A stretch of 64,000 bases of DNA from Methylobacterium sp. E-066 (GTDB lineage Bacteria > Pseudomonadota > Alphaproteobacteria > Rhizobiales > Beijerinckiaceae): the NCBI RefSeq assembly GCF_022829635.1, contig NZ_JAKSYO010000163.1:26090-90089 (forward strand), given 5' to 3'. Positions 32,428 through 41,275 of the stretch are shown one piece after another. Made by a program: the position numbers and the translations under genes. Position 1 is the first letter of the stretch. Every line of letters starts with the position of its first letter. The notes below the pieces were generated by a model. That model was given only the letters and a program-made list of their open reading frames with translations, ran no database searches and had not been told where the DNA came from.

Positions 32428-35001
32428 ATGTCATTGAGGGCGCTTCGGAGCAGCCTGGTCGCGTCGGCGTCGGTCCTGGGGGGGGCGATGCTGCCCGGCG
32501 CCGCACTGGCGCAGAATGCCGTGACCCTCGGTGAGATCAGCGTCGTCTCGACGTCGCCGGTCGGTTCGGGCGGCGGCAATTCGAGCCGCGTCCAGAACCT
32601 GAACGGCCCGGGCGGGCTGGAGCCCGCAGGTTCGGCGCTGCCGCCGATCGGCCCGGTCCGCCTGCGGGGCAGCGAGCAGCCGCTCTACAAGATCCCGAGC
32701 ACCGTCGAGACCGTCACGGCGAGCGACATCACGGTCGACCGCGGCACCGACAACGTCGTCGCGACGCTCGCCCGGCGCACGCCCGGCCTGAACCTGTCCG
32801 ACTCGCAGGGCAACTCGAACCGGCCCGACGTGACCTATCGCGGCTTCACCGCCTCGCCGGTCCAGGGCGTGCCGCAGGGGCTCGCCGTCTACCAGAACGG
32901 CGTGCGCATCAACGAAGCCTTCGGCGACATCGTCAACTTCGACCTGATCCCGCCGCAGGCGATTCAGCGGATCGACGTCGTCACCGGCAACCCGGTCTTC
33001 GGCCTCAACGCGCTGGGCGGTGCGATCAACATCCAGATGAAGAACGGCTTCACCTGGCAGGGCACCGAGATCACCGCCTTCGGCGGCTCGGATGCGCGCA
33101 CGGCCGGGTACATCGAATACGGCAAAGTCTCCGGCCCGTGGAGCGTCTACTTCACCGGCGATGGCCTGAACGACCGCGGCTGGCGCTACGAGAGCCCGAG
33201 CACGATTGGCCGGCTCTACGGCGATATCGGCTACCGCTCGCAGGATTCGGAATTCCACCTGATCGGGCTCGCCGCCCGCAGCTTCTTCGGCGCCGCCGCC
33301 GCCACGCCCGTGGACTTCTCGCACCGCGACCCGCGGGCGATCTTCACCTACCCGCAGACCACCACCACCGAGGTCGGCACGATCCAGCTCACCGGCCGGG
33401 TCGACGTGTCGCCGACCTGGGATCTGGCCGGTAACGCCTATTTCCGCCGCTTCAGCCAGACCTACGTCGACGGCAACGACGGCAACTTCGAGAATTGCAG
33501 CACCCGCTCCAGCTTCCGCGGCAACCTCTGTTTCGAGGATGACGGCTTCACGCGGGCGCCCGGTCAGACCGACCAGGCCTTCCGCAATCAGTTCCTGATC
33601 CTGGGCCAGCAGAACCAGCGCGTCCCGTTCCGGGCCGGCATCCCGTACGGCACCCTCGACGTGACCAACACCGAGGCCACGGGCTTCGGCGGCTCGCTGC
33701 AGGCGGCCAACCGCGACCGGGTGTTCGGCCTGCCCAACACCTTCGTGGTCGGCGGCAGCATCGACGCCGCGAACTACTCGTTCAAGTCGTCCAGCACCCT
33801 CGGCGTGATCAACCCGAACCTGTCGATCACCACCGACCCGAACAACCCGTATTACGGCACCATCCCGGGCCTCGGCACGACGCAGCTGCGGACCGCCGGC
33901 GCGCTCGGCATCGCGCCGAGTTCGGTCAACGGTTCGAACCTCTATATGGGCCTCTACACCCTCGACACCCTCGACGTGACCGACCGGCTGTCGCTCACCG
34001 CCGGCGCGCGGCTCAACTTCGCCCGCATCCAGAGCGAGGATCTCACCGGCTTCTCGCCGGACGTGACCGGCACGCACTACTTCAACAAGATCAACCCGGT
34101 CGCCGGCCTGACCTACCGCTTCACCGACGCGGTCAACCTCTACGGCAGCTACTCGGAATCGAACCGCGCGCCGACGCCGCTGGAACTGGCCTGCGCCAAC
34201 CCGGACCGGCCGTGCCTGCTGCCGAATTCCTTGGTGGCCGATCCGCCGCTCAAGCAGGTGACTGGGCGGACCTACGAGGTCGGCTTCCGCGGCCAGCTGC
34301 CGAACACCTATGACGGCGGCGTCATCACCTACAAGATCGGCGCCTTCCGCACCGACCTGACGAACGACATCCTGTCGCTCGCGACACCGGGCAACACCGC
34401 CCGCGCATACTTCGTGAACGTGCCAGCGACCCAGCGCCAGGGCATCGAGGTCGGCAGCGAGTACACGGCCGATTACCTGCGGGTCTACGCCAACTACGCC
34501 CTGATCGACGCCACCTTCCAGTTCAACGGCACCCTGTCCTCGCCCAACAACCCGCTCGCGGATGACGGGGCGATCAATGTCCGCAAGGGCAACGTCGTGC
34601 CGCTGGTGCCGACGCACCAGTTCAAGGCCGGGTTCGACTACTTCCTCACCCCGAACTGGCAGGTCGGCCTCTACCTCCAGGCGTTCTCGTCGTCCTACTA
34701 CCGCGGCGACGAATCGAACCTGAACCGCAAACTGCCGCCCTACTATGTGATGAACTTCCAGACGAAGTATCAGGTCACCAAGAACCTGGAAGTGTTCGGG
34801 CTGGTCACCAACCTGACCAACAACCGCTACGCCACCTTCGGCACCTTCGCCGAGCCGGGCGCGGTGGCCGGCAACCTGCGGATCAGCGACCCGCGGACCA
34901 CGACCCTGGCGCAGCCGCTCTCGATCTATGGCGGCATCCGCTACGCCTTCGGCGCCGACCCAGTGCCGATGTCGGCAGAGCCGATCATCCGCAAGTACTG
35001 A
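32428..35001 (+). CDS. lutH: TonB-dependent outer-membrane receptor for lanthanide chelates
   Basis: 857 residues. A signal peptide (SLRALRSSLVASASVLGGAM, ending near ALA) is followed by a plug domain (LYKIPSTVETVTASDITVDR, NVVATLARRTPGLNLSDSQG, VVTGNPVFGLNALGGAINIQ) and a 22-strand barrel that ends in an aromatic residue. It imports lanthanide, probably as a chelate, using TonB energy. The barrel contains the loop DGNDGNFENC at 348-357 with a second Cys at 368. The ATG at 32428 is preferred over the 38-codon extension because it starts the signal peptide. It is the last of the eight lut genes. Confidence 0.88.
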   Translation: MSLRALRSSLVASASVLGGAMLPGAALAQNAVTLGEISVVSTSPVGSGGGNSSRVQNLNGPGGLEPAGSALPPIGPVRLRGSEQPLYKIPSTVETVTASDITVDRGTDNVVATLARRTPGLNLSDSQGNSNRPDVTYRGFTASPVQGVPQGLAVYQNGVRINEAFGDIVNFDLIPPQAIQRIDVVTGNPVFGLNALGGAINIQMKNGFTWQGTEITAFGGSDARTAGYIEYGKVSGPWSVYFTGDGLNDRGWRYESPSTIGRLYGDIGYRSQDSEFHLIGLAARSFFGAAAATPVDFSHRDPRAIFTYPQTTTTEVGTIQLTGRVDVSPTWDLAGNAYFRRFSQTYVDGNDGNFENCSTRSSFRGNLCFEDDGFTRAPGQTDQAFRNQFLILGQQNQRVPFRAGIPYGTLDVTNTEATGFGGSLQAANRDRVFGLPNTFVVGGSIDAANYSFKSSSTLGVINPNLSITTDPNNPYYGTIPGLGTTQLRTAGALGIAPSSVNGSNLYMGLYTLDTLDVTDRLSLTAGARLNFARIQSEDLTGFSPDVTGTHYFNKINPVAGLTYRFTDAVNLYGSYSESNRAPTPLELACANPDRPCLLPNSLVADPPLKQVTGRTYEVGFRGQLPNTYDGGVITYKIGAFRTDLTNDILSLATPGNTARAYFVNVPATQRQGIEVGSEYTADYLRVYANYALIDATFQFNGTLSSPNNPLADDGAINVRKGNVVPLVPTHQFKAGFDYFLTPNWQVGLYLQAFSSSYYRGDESNLNRKLPPYYVMNFQTKYQVTKNLEVFGLVTNLTNNRYATFGTFAEPGAVAGNLRISDPRTTTLAQPLSIYGGIRYAFGADPVPMSAEPIIRKY

Positions 35002-35025
35002 GACGCGAACGCGGTTCTGAAAGCA

Positions 35026-35063
35026 GGGCGTTCCGCGCGGTCTTAGGACCGGGCGGGGCGCCC
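35026..35063 (+). terminator. Possible terminator hairpin after lutH
   Basis: Inner stem CGGTC-TTAG-GACCG (35038-35051) and outer arms GGGCG (35026-35030) with CGCCC (35059-35063), then TTCGCGTTTT. It begins 25 bases after the lutH stop. The U-run is short and offset, so it is only a candidate. Confidence 0.4.
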
Positions 35064-35218
35064 TTCGCGTTTTCGGCTCTCGCGGTGCAACGCCGTGCGG
35101 CCTCACGTCTCAGGAACGGGGTTCGGCGCCCCGCGTCTCTTCCGGGAGCCACAGACGCCTCGGCCGATCCAGACGATCGCAGCCGGGCACGCCCTGAACG
35201 TTACGGAGACACGCCTCG

Positions 35219-35572
35219 ATGATGATGAGATTCGCGCTCGCAGCCCTGGCCCTCGCCGCCGCGACGCCCGCCTGGGCGACCCCGTGCGCCGACGAGGTGT
35301 CCACGCTGCAGAAGCGCCTGGACAGCGCGGGTGCCGCCTCGGTGACGGGCACGACGCCACCCGGCGGCACGACCTCGTCGCATTCCGACAAGGCGCTCGC
35401 GACCCCGCCGGCCCTGACCAAGAGCGATGCCGACGTGAAGCCTACGGCCTCGGGCGTCGACGAGGCCAAGAAGCTCGTCGCCAAGGCTGCGGCGGAGGAC
35501 AGGGCTGGCAACGCCGAGGCCTGCCGCAACACGATCATGCAGGCGAAGGAAAAGGCCGGCGCTTTGCCGTAG
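35219..35572 (+). CDS. Small exported two-cysteine protein downstream of lutH
   Basis: 117 residues. A signal peptide (RFALAALALAAATPAWA) precedes TPCADEVSTLQKRLDSAG, a Ser/Thr/Pro/Gly-rich linker (about 40-75) and GVDEAKKLVAKAAAEDRAGN, AEACRNTIMQAKEKAG. Two Cys flank helical segments as in LutD. In M. extorquens this position downstream of lutH carries lanmodulin; this protein has no EF-hand loops, so it is not lanmodulin. Three ATGs in tandem (35219, 35222, 35225) are possible starts; GGAG lies upstream of the first. Confidence 0.7.
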   Translation: MMMRFALAALALAAATPAWATPCADEVSTLQKRLDSAGAASVTGTTPPGGTTSSHSDKALATPPALTKSDADVKPTASGVDEAKKLVAKAAAEDRAGNAEACRNTIMQAKEKAGALP

Positions 35573-35614
35573 GGCCCGACCGGGTCGGCGACCGTAAGGC
35601 GCCGACCCCAACGC

Positions 35615-37135
35615 TCAATACGCGTTCTCGGTCTTGAACAACGCGAACGGCGTCGTCATCAGAATTTGCAGGTCGAGCAGAACTGACCAATTCTCGATGT
35701 AAAATAAATCGTGCTCGACGCGCCGTTGCAGCTTCTCCGACGTGTCGGTCTCGCCGCGCCAGCCATTGACCTGGGCCCAGCCGGTGATGCCGGGCTTGAC
35801 CTTGTGGCGGGCAAAATAGCCGTCGACCACCTGATCATACAGGGTGTTGGCCGCCTTGGCCTGCAGCGCGTGCGGGCGCGGGCCGACCAGTGACAGGTCG
35901 CCCTTCAGGACGTTCAACAGCTGCGGCAGCTCGTCCAGCGAAGTCTTGCGGATGAAGCGCCCGACCGGCGTCACACGGGGATCGCCGCGGGTGACCATTT
36001 TGGCAGCGCCGGCATCGCACTGATCGACATACATCGACCGAAACTTGAACACCTCGATCAGCTCGTTGTTGAAGCCGTGGCGCTTCTGCCGGAACAGCAC
36101 CGGCCCGCGCGAGGTCAAGCGGACGGCGAGCGCCACCGCGATCATGAGCGGCGACAGCGCCAGCAGCATCATCAGGCCGACGCAACGGTCGAACACAGCC
36201 TTCATCACCACGTCCCAGTCCGCGATCGGCCGGTCGAACACGTCGAGGACCGGCACCGAGCCGAGATACGAGTAGCTCCGCGGGCGCAACCGCAGCTTGG
36301 CGGCGTGGGCCGAGAGGCGGATGTCGATCGGCAGCACCCAGAGCTTGGCGAGCATCTGGAGGATTCGGGCCTCGGCGGTGATCGGGATCGTGAACACGAT
36401 CAGGTCGATCCGCGCATGCCGGGCATAGGCGACGAGGTCGTCGACATTGCCGAGCTTCGGATATCCGGCCACCACGTTGGAGGATCGATCGGCGTTGCGG
36501 TCGTCGAACACGCCGACGATGCGGATGCCGCTCTCGCTCTGGGTTTCGAGGGCGGCGATCAGGTCCTCGGCCGGCTTGCCGCCGCCGACGATGGCGGTGC
36601 GGCGATCGAAGCGGCCGGCCCGGGTCTGCTTGTCGATGATCCGGGACAGGGCGAAGCGTCCGGTCAGCAACGCGGCGAGGCCGGTGCCGTAGAACGTCCC
36701 GAGCCACAGGCGCGAATAATGGTCGGCGACCTTAGCGAGCACCAGCATCGCGGCGACCATCAGGAAGGTCATCGACCAGGCCGCGATCAGCCGGATCGCC
36801 GCTTTGGCGAAGGTCCGGAAGGCCGAGATTCGGTAGCCGCCCGAGGCCTGGATCAGCGCGACGGAGAGACCGGACACGAGCCCGATGACGCCGGCATAGG
36901 TCAGCCCGAACGGCACCCGGCCGCGCAACATCAGCAGATGCAGCAGCGCGCCAAGGGCGAAGATCAGGGCGAATTCGAGCGCCCGTACCAGCCCGGCCAC
37001 CACCACCGGCGAAATCGCCGCCGGGCCTGGCGCAAGCGTCTCGGCCCGCTGACCCACGTCGCCGCGAGCGGCAGCCGCCTGCCCGTCGAGAGGTCCGGCG
37101 GCCTCGAGAAGATCGCGGATATCGAACGCGCTCAT
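35615..37135 (-). CDS. Undecaprenyl-phosphate sugar phosphotransferase (WcaJ/ExoY-like)
   Basis: 506 residues. Four N-terminal membrane segments (about 45-145) are followed by a Rossmann-like domain (RRTAIVGGGKPAEDLIAALE), a fifth membrane segment (GLMMLLALSPLMIAVALAVR) and the C-terminal bacterial sugar transferase domain with EVFKFRSM, KTSLDELPQLLNVLKGDLSL and VGPRPH. It starts exopolysaccharide units by moving a hexose-1-phosphate onto undecaprenyl phosphate. It is the initiating enzyme for the polysaccharide genes up to 48 kb. The ATG at 37135 is preferred to an upstream frame opening. Confidence 0.9.
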   Translation of the reverse strand: MSAFDIRDLLEAAGPLDGQAAAARGDVGQRAETLAPGPAAISPVVVAGLVRALEFALIFALGALLHLLMLRGRVPFGLTYAGVIGLVSGLSVALIQASGGYRISAFRTFAKAAIRLIAAWSMTFLMVAAMLVLAKVADHYSRLWLGTFYGTGLAALLTGRFALSRIIDKQTRAGRFDRRTAIVGGGKPAEDLIAALETQSESGIRIVGVFDDRNADRSSNVVAGYPKLGNVDDLVAYARHARIDLIVFTIPITAEARILQMLAKLWVLPIDIRLSAHAAKLRLRPRSYSYLGSVPVLDVFDRPIADWDVVMKAVFDRCVGLMMLLALSPLMIAVALAVRLTSRGPVLFRQKRHGFNNELIEVFKFRSMYVDQCDAGAAKMVTRGDPRVTPVGRFIRKTSLDELPQLLNVLKGDLSLVGPRPHALQAKAANTLYDQVVDGYFARHKVKPGITGWAQVNGWRGETDTSEKLQRRVEHDLFYIENWSVLLDLQILMTTPFALFKTENAY

Positions 37136-37175
37136 CGATCGGCTCCTCCCGGGCGAGTGGCCGGGCCTCACGTCA

Positions 37176-37220
37176 CATCATCTGTTTCCGAAGACCGGAA
37201 ACTGCCTTTCAGCATGATGC
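37176..37220. repeat. Family D hairpin element, copy 2 (degenerate)
   Basis: CATCAT at the left matches ATGATG at the right, with an internal GTTTCCG/CGGAAAC pair and CTTTCAG in place of CTTTCGG. It is less perfect than the copies at 20388 and 50295. Confidence 0.5.
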
Positions 37221-37364
37221 TCTGGGCCGGGACCCTCGCACGAGGCATCGTATAAAAGCTTAAACACGCACCCGACCGTGTGTACTTGGTCGATCGCGGG
37301 CTCATGGCTCGTGTCACATTCGCGTGGTTCTGGCGCGAGAGCATGTTCGACCGTTCCCATCCCC

Positions 37365-37490
37365 GCCCTCATCCTGAGGCGACGGAGCGCAGCGGAGGCC
37401 TCGAAGGAGCCCTCCAGCCGGCCGCGCGCTCCCTGGAGGGCTCCTTCGAGGCCCAGCGATCTTCGATCGCCGGACACCACAGGATGAGGG
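37365..37490. repeat. Family A inverted-repeat element, copy 2
   Basis: Starts GCCCTCATCCTGAGG, ends CACAGGATGAGGG, and contains CGGAGGCCTCGAAGGAG with its mirror CTCCTTCGAGGCC. The right end is imperfect. Same family as 13358, 44995 and 48399. Confidence 0.75.
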
Positions 37491-37553
37491 GTGGGGGATG
37501 GGCTTTCCGTCTGTCGGAACACCCACCCGCGGGAAAACTGGGCCACAATAATG

Positions 37554-38750
37554 CTATGCCGTGCGCGCCTGCGCGACCTTGCGCGTCTCGACGCTGAGAC
37601 GCTCCGCGCGGGCCTGGAACGCCGCTGCGTAACCCGACACGACATCGGCGCCCATCCGCTCCAGCGAGAAGCGCTGGTGGATGGACTCGCTCAGCGCCCG
37701 CACCCGCGCGTTCAGGACGTCCGGGGCTTCGTCGAGCACCCGGCGGATCGCGCCGGCGAGGGCGCCGGCATCGCGGGACGGGACGAGGTCGTCCGCTGCC
37801 GGCCCGAAAATCTCCGGGATGCCGCCGACCCGGGTGGCGACCAGGGGCTGCGACGCGGCCGCGGCCTCGAGCACGACGTAGGGCAGCGATTCCGCCAGCG
37901 ACGGGACGACCAGGATCCGGCCCCGGGCCAGGACCGACCGGATCGCCTGAGGCGGCTCGAAGGCGGCCACGTCCGACAGGCCGAGCCGCTGGACCATGCT
38001 GCGCAGGCTCTCGGAATCCGGGCCGGATCCGACCATCAGCAGGCGCAAGGGCCGGCCCTCGGCGCGGAGCCGGACCAGGGCTTCGAGCAGGTAGGGCAGG
38101 CCCTTCGCCTCGCGCAGCTCGCCGACATAGAGCAGGTCGGCGGCATCCTCGGCGAGCGGGACCGGGGCGAATTCGGATTCGGCGATGCCGTTATGGACGA
38201 TCCGGGTCACCTGCTCGGGCCCGCCGACGAAGGCCCGGTGCCGGCCGGCGACGTACTCGCTCTCGAACAGGAACGCATCGGTCCGGCGGGCGAGCACGGC
38301 CTCGGCGGCCATGTAGGTCCGATGGAGCGCGCTGCCCGGCCGATAATTGTAGCTGCCGCCGTGCGGGGTGTAAGCCCGGATCGCCGTTGCCGAGGCGAGG
38401 CGGGCGTAGGCGCCGCCCTTGGCCCCGTGCCCGTGGAGCACGGTGGCGCCGACGGCATCGGCCCGGCGGGCGACGGTCCGCAAGCAGGTCCAGTCCGACA
38501 GGTGCGGATTGCGTCGCATCGGAATCCGGAGGAGGCCGAGCTCCAGGCAAGTGCTGAGCTCGGCCAGGGCGCGCGCACCGCGCTCGCCGCCGGTGGATGC
38601 GTCGCAGACGATCCCGACCGCGTGACCCGCCGCCACCTGGAGGCGGGCGAGGTCCATGACGTGCCGGAACAGGCCGCCGACCGGTGCACGGAACACGTGC
38701 AGGATACGGTGACGCTGAGGGATTCGGGTGTCGCTCGGCTTCACAGCCAC
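37554..38750 (-). CDS. Glycosyltransferase family 4 protein
   Basis: 398 residues of GT-B fold. The N-terminal lobe has VFRAPVGGLFRHVMDLARLQ, the linker has RIVHNGI, and the C-terminal donor-binding lobe has DLLYVGELREAKGLPYLLEA and VVPSLAESLPYVVLEAAAAS (the EX7E motif of retaining GT4 enzymes). It adds a sugar from a nucleotide donor to a lipid-linked acceptor on the cytoplasmic face. The GTG at 38750 has GGGAG 8 nt upstream; the ATG at 38792 has no clear site. Its partner enzymes are the sugar-phosphate transferase and the export proteins in this region. Confidence 0.85.
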   Translation of the reverse strand: MAVKPSDTRIPQRHRILHVFRAPVGGLFRHVMDLARLQVAAGHAVGIVCDASTGGERGARALAELSTCLELGLLRIPMRRNPHLSDWTCLRTVARRADAVGATVLHGHGAKGGAYARLASATAIRAYTPHGGSYNYRPGSALHRTYMAAEAVLARRTDAFLFESEYVAGRHRAFVGGPEQVTRIVHNGIAESEFAPVPLAEDAADLLYVGELREAKGLPYLLEALVRLRAEGRPLRLLMVGSGPDSESLRSMVQRLGLSDVAAFEPPQAIRSVLARGRILVVPSLAESLPYVVLEAAAASQPLVATRVGGIPEIFGPAADDLVPSRDAGALAGAIRRVLDEAPDVLNARVRALSESIHQRFSLERMGADVVSGYAAAFQARAERLSVETRKVAQARTA

Positions 38751-38879
38751 GGTATCACTCCCGGGAATAACAGTCCCGAGAATGTGGTGCATTGACCGTC
38801 GCAGTAAACTTAAACAGCGCTCGGCTCGATTGGCCTTTTCATCGAAAAGGTAAGCGGAGTTTTACTGCTGTGGATCAAT

Positions 38880-39566
38880 TCACGTCAGTGGCAAACCGTT
38901 GAGGCTGGCCCAGATCGTGCCGTAATGGCACGCCGTGGCGGCAAGCACGAAGCCGTGCCAGATCGCGTTCTGGAACGGCAGGGTCCGCCAGACGTGGAAC
39001 AGCACGCCGACCGAATAGAGCAGGCCTCCGATCGCCAGCAGCCACAGGGCGGTCGGCTGCAGGGCGGCGATGACCGATTCGTAGGCGAGCAAACCGCTCC
39101 AGCCGAGCAGGAGGTAAAGGGCGATGGACAGCCGATCGTACCGGCCGGGCAGGAACAGCTTCACCGCAATGCCCACCAGGGCGACCAGCCAGATCACCGC
39201 CAGCAGCAGGTAGGCGCGGATCCCTGAGCCCACTAACGCCACGAGCGGTGTGTAGGTCCCGGCGATCATCAGGTAGATCAGCGCATGGTCGGCTCGACGC
39301 AGGAGCCATTTCCGTGGGCTGACCGGATAGAGGTTGTAGACCGCGGAGACGCCGAGCATCAGCACCAGGGCGGTGGCGTAGAGGACCACCGCGGCCCGCT
39401 CGCCGAGGCCGAGATGCGCCGTGAGCGCCGTGGCCACCAGCGCGACCGCGCCGGCCAAGCCGAGGACGACCCCGAGACCATGGATCACACCGTCCGCCAC
39501 GATCTCGCGGGGCGTGTAATGCCACGTCAGGGTCAGCGGGCGACCATCCTCCGCGAGAGACATCAT
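38880..39566 (-). CDS. Hemolysin III / PAQR-family membrane protein
   Basis: 228 residues with seven hydrophobic segments and the family motifs: DGVIHGLGVVLGLAG, SAVYNLYP, DHALIYLMIAGTYTP and HVWRTLPFQNAIWHGFVLAA, where the Asp and three His residues form the metal site shared with adiponectin-receptor proteins. Bacterial members influence membrane lipid composition; hydrolase activity is suspected but unproven. It is monocistronic, between the glycosyltransferase and heme A synthase genes. Confidence 0.9.
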   Translation of the reverse strand: MMSLAEDGRPLTLTWHYTPREIVADGVIHGLGVVLGLAGAVALVATALTAHLGLGERAAVVLYATALVLMLGVSAVYNLYPVSPRKWLLRRADHALIYLMIAGTYTPLVALVGSGIRAYLLLAVIWLVALVGIAVKLFLPGRYDRLSIALYLLLGWSGLLAYESVIAALQPTALWLLAIGGLLYSVGVLFHVWRTLPFQNAIWHGFVLAATACHYGTIWASLNGLPLT

Positions 39567-39710
39567 GAAGCCTCCTGCTACGCCTGCAGCCTAAAGCTTA
39601 AGAGCGCTCAGTCGTTCCCTATGCAAAGTGCTGACGCGGAGATTATCCCAAGGTTCTATTGCAGCGTGGTAAAAGTCTTGTTGGGCGTGGCTGTCTCGCC
39701 GCACCCGGTT

Positions 39711-40808
39711 TCAGGCGCCGCGTCCTGCCAAGCCCTCGAAGCCGAGAGCGGGCTCCGTGGCTGAAAGCCGGACGCGACCGGTGCCGCGGCTCAGCCGCGC
39801 GTGCACCACCGCCATAGTCAGCACGGCCATCGCCAGGATCTGATGCGCCAGGGCCGCCCAGAGCGGGACCGCCAGCAACAGCGTGGCGATGCCGAGCCCG
39901 GCCTGGGCCAGGGCCAGGGCGGCGACGCCGCCGGCCCGCCCGGCCGCGCCGGCCGAACCGGTGATCCGGGCGTCGACCGCGTGCAGGAGCGCGACGACGA
40001 CGAGCAGGTAGGCGGTCACCCGGTGGTCGAACTGGACCAGGGCGTGGTTGTCGACGAAATTCTCGATCCAGGGTTGGATCGCGAACAGGCTGTCCACCGG
40101 CGGGACCAGGACGCCGTCCATGCCGGGCCAGGTGTTGTAGACCAGCCCGGCATGCGACCCGGCGACGAGGCCACCGAGGAAGATCTGCACAAGAACCAGG
40201 GCCGGCAGCGCGGCCGCGACGAAGCGGATGCGATCCGGTGCGGGTTCGGCCGTGTCGTTGCGCTGACCGGCCGCCAGCCAGACGAGCCCAGCCAGGATCA
40301 AGCTCGCCGTCGTCAGGTGCAGGGCGAGCTTCAGCGGCGCCACCGCGGTCATGCCGGGCTGGAGGCCGGACGCGACCATGATCCAGCCGATCGCGCCCTG
40401 GAATCCGCCGAGGATGCCGAGGCCGAGCAATCCGAGCCCGAGGCGCCGGCCGATCATGCCGCGCCACCAGAACACGACCAGTGGCAGGAAGAACACCAGG
40501 CCGATCAGCCGCCCGAGGACGCGGTGGCCCCATTCCCAGCCGTACAGCACCTTGAACGACGACAACCCCATCCCCTGGTTGAGGATGGTGTATTGCGGCG
40601 TGTCCTTGTACTTGGCGAATTCCGTGGCCCAGTCCGCCTCGGACAGGGGCGGCACGATCCCGGTCACGGGACGCCACTCGGTGATCGACAGGCCGGACCC
40701 GGTCAGGCGGGTCGCACCTCCGACCGCCACCATGGCGACCACCAGGGCGGCCACCAGGTACAGCCATGCCCGCACAGCTCCCGATCGCGGGTCGCCCGAG
40801 ACTGTCAT
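39711..40808 (-). CDS. ctaA: Heme A synthase (COX15/CtaA)
   Basis: 365 residues, eight membrane segments. The conserved heme-ligand and motif regions are all there: VGGATRLTGSGLSITEW, EWGHRVLGR, LHLTTASLILAGL, NFVDNHALVQFDHRVTAYLL and ALAHQILAMAV. It oxidises the C8 methyl of heme O to formyl, giving heme A for the aa3-type oxidase. The ATG at 40808 is preferred to a 40-codon N-terminal extension without membrane character. It is divergent from the DUF2842 gene. Confidence 0.93.
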   Translation of the reverse strand: MTVSGDPRSGAVRAWLYLVAALVVAMVAVGGATRLTGSGLSITEWRPVTGIVPPLSEADWATEFAKYKDTPQYTILNQGMGLSSFKVLYGWEWGHRVLGRLIGLVFFLPLVVFWWRGMIGRRLGLGLLGLGILGGFQGAIGWIMVASGLQPGMTAVAPLKLALHLTTASLILAGLVWLAAGQRNDTAEPAPDRIRFVAAALPALVLVQIFLGGLVAGSHAGLVYNTWPGMDGVLVPPVDSLFAIQPWIENFVDNHALVQFDHRVTAYLLVVVALLHAVDARITGSAGAAGRAGGVAALALAQAGLGIATLLLAVPLWAALAHQILAMAVLTMAVVHARLSRGTGRVRLSATEPALGFEGLAGRGA

Positions 40809-40984
40809 CACCACGCGTATCCCTTCCGCGGTTGCCGGGATGTCCCCGCCTGCAGTGGCGTTAGGGGAAGCGCGGGATGCGGGCAACGTCGGCGCTGCCG
40901 CAGCCCGCGGCAGAGCGCGCGTTGCCAACCGGAGCCGCGGGCGATAGCCCTCTCACCGCAGGGAGAGACGAGGCTGTGGGAATC

Positions 40985-41194
40985 ATGATGCGCCGCCGCA
41001 CCCGCACGTTGATCGGCACGGTCGGGATGCTGGCCTTCGTCTGCCTGTACGGGCCGCTGGCAATGGCGCTGGCCGACAGCCGCATCGCCGAGACTCCGGC
41101 GGCGATCCAGGCCGTACTCTACTCGATCCTTGGAATCGCGTGGATCTTTCCCCTGATGCCGCTGATCCGCTGGATGGAGCGTCCGGACCGGTAG
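40985..41194 (+). CDS. DUF2842 membrane protein
   Basis: 69 residues with two helices: TLIGTVGMLAFVCLYGPLAM and AVLYSILGIAWIFPLMPLIR, ending WMERPDR. DUF2842 proteins of this size are found throughout alphaproteobacteria near cytochrome oxidase assembly genes; their function is unknown. The divergent neighbour is heme A synthase, which fits. Either of two ATGs (40985 or 40988) can be the start. Confidence 0.8.
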   Translation: MMRRRTRTLIGTVGMLAFVCLYGPLAMALADSRIAETPAAIQAVLYSILGIAWIFPLMPLIRWMERPDR

Positions 41195-41275
41195 CGGGAC
41201 CCCTCGATTTTGCCGCACTCGGGCGCCAGAAGCCTCCGAACCGAGTTCGAGACCCCGTTCGTGTATCGCTTGCCC

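Larger units (their letters stand above)
37136..37553. other. 418-base gap with family D and A repeats
   Basis: It holds a degenerate family D hairpin (37176-37220) next to the sugar transferase start, then a family A element (37365-37490). The rest (37221-37364) is unremarkable; it should contain the promoter of the minus-strand transferase. No credible gene. Confidence 0.55.

Noticed and set aside
32431..35106. An 891-codon open frame on the minus strand opposite lutH
   Set aside because: It is a GC-rich shadow: the translation is Arg/Gly/Val/Asp-biased with no domain, while the plus strand encodes a clear TonB receptor.
35219..35572. Lanmodulin at its expected place after lutH
   Set aside because: The protein lacks EF-hand loops and has two cysteines and a Ser/Thr/Pro linker instead.
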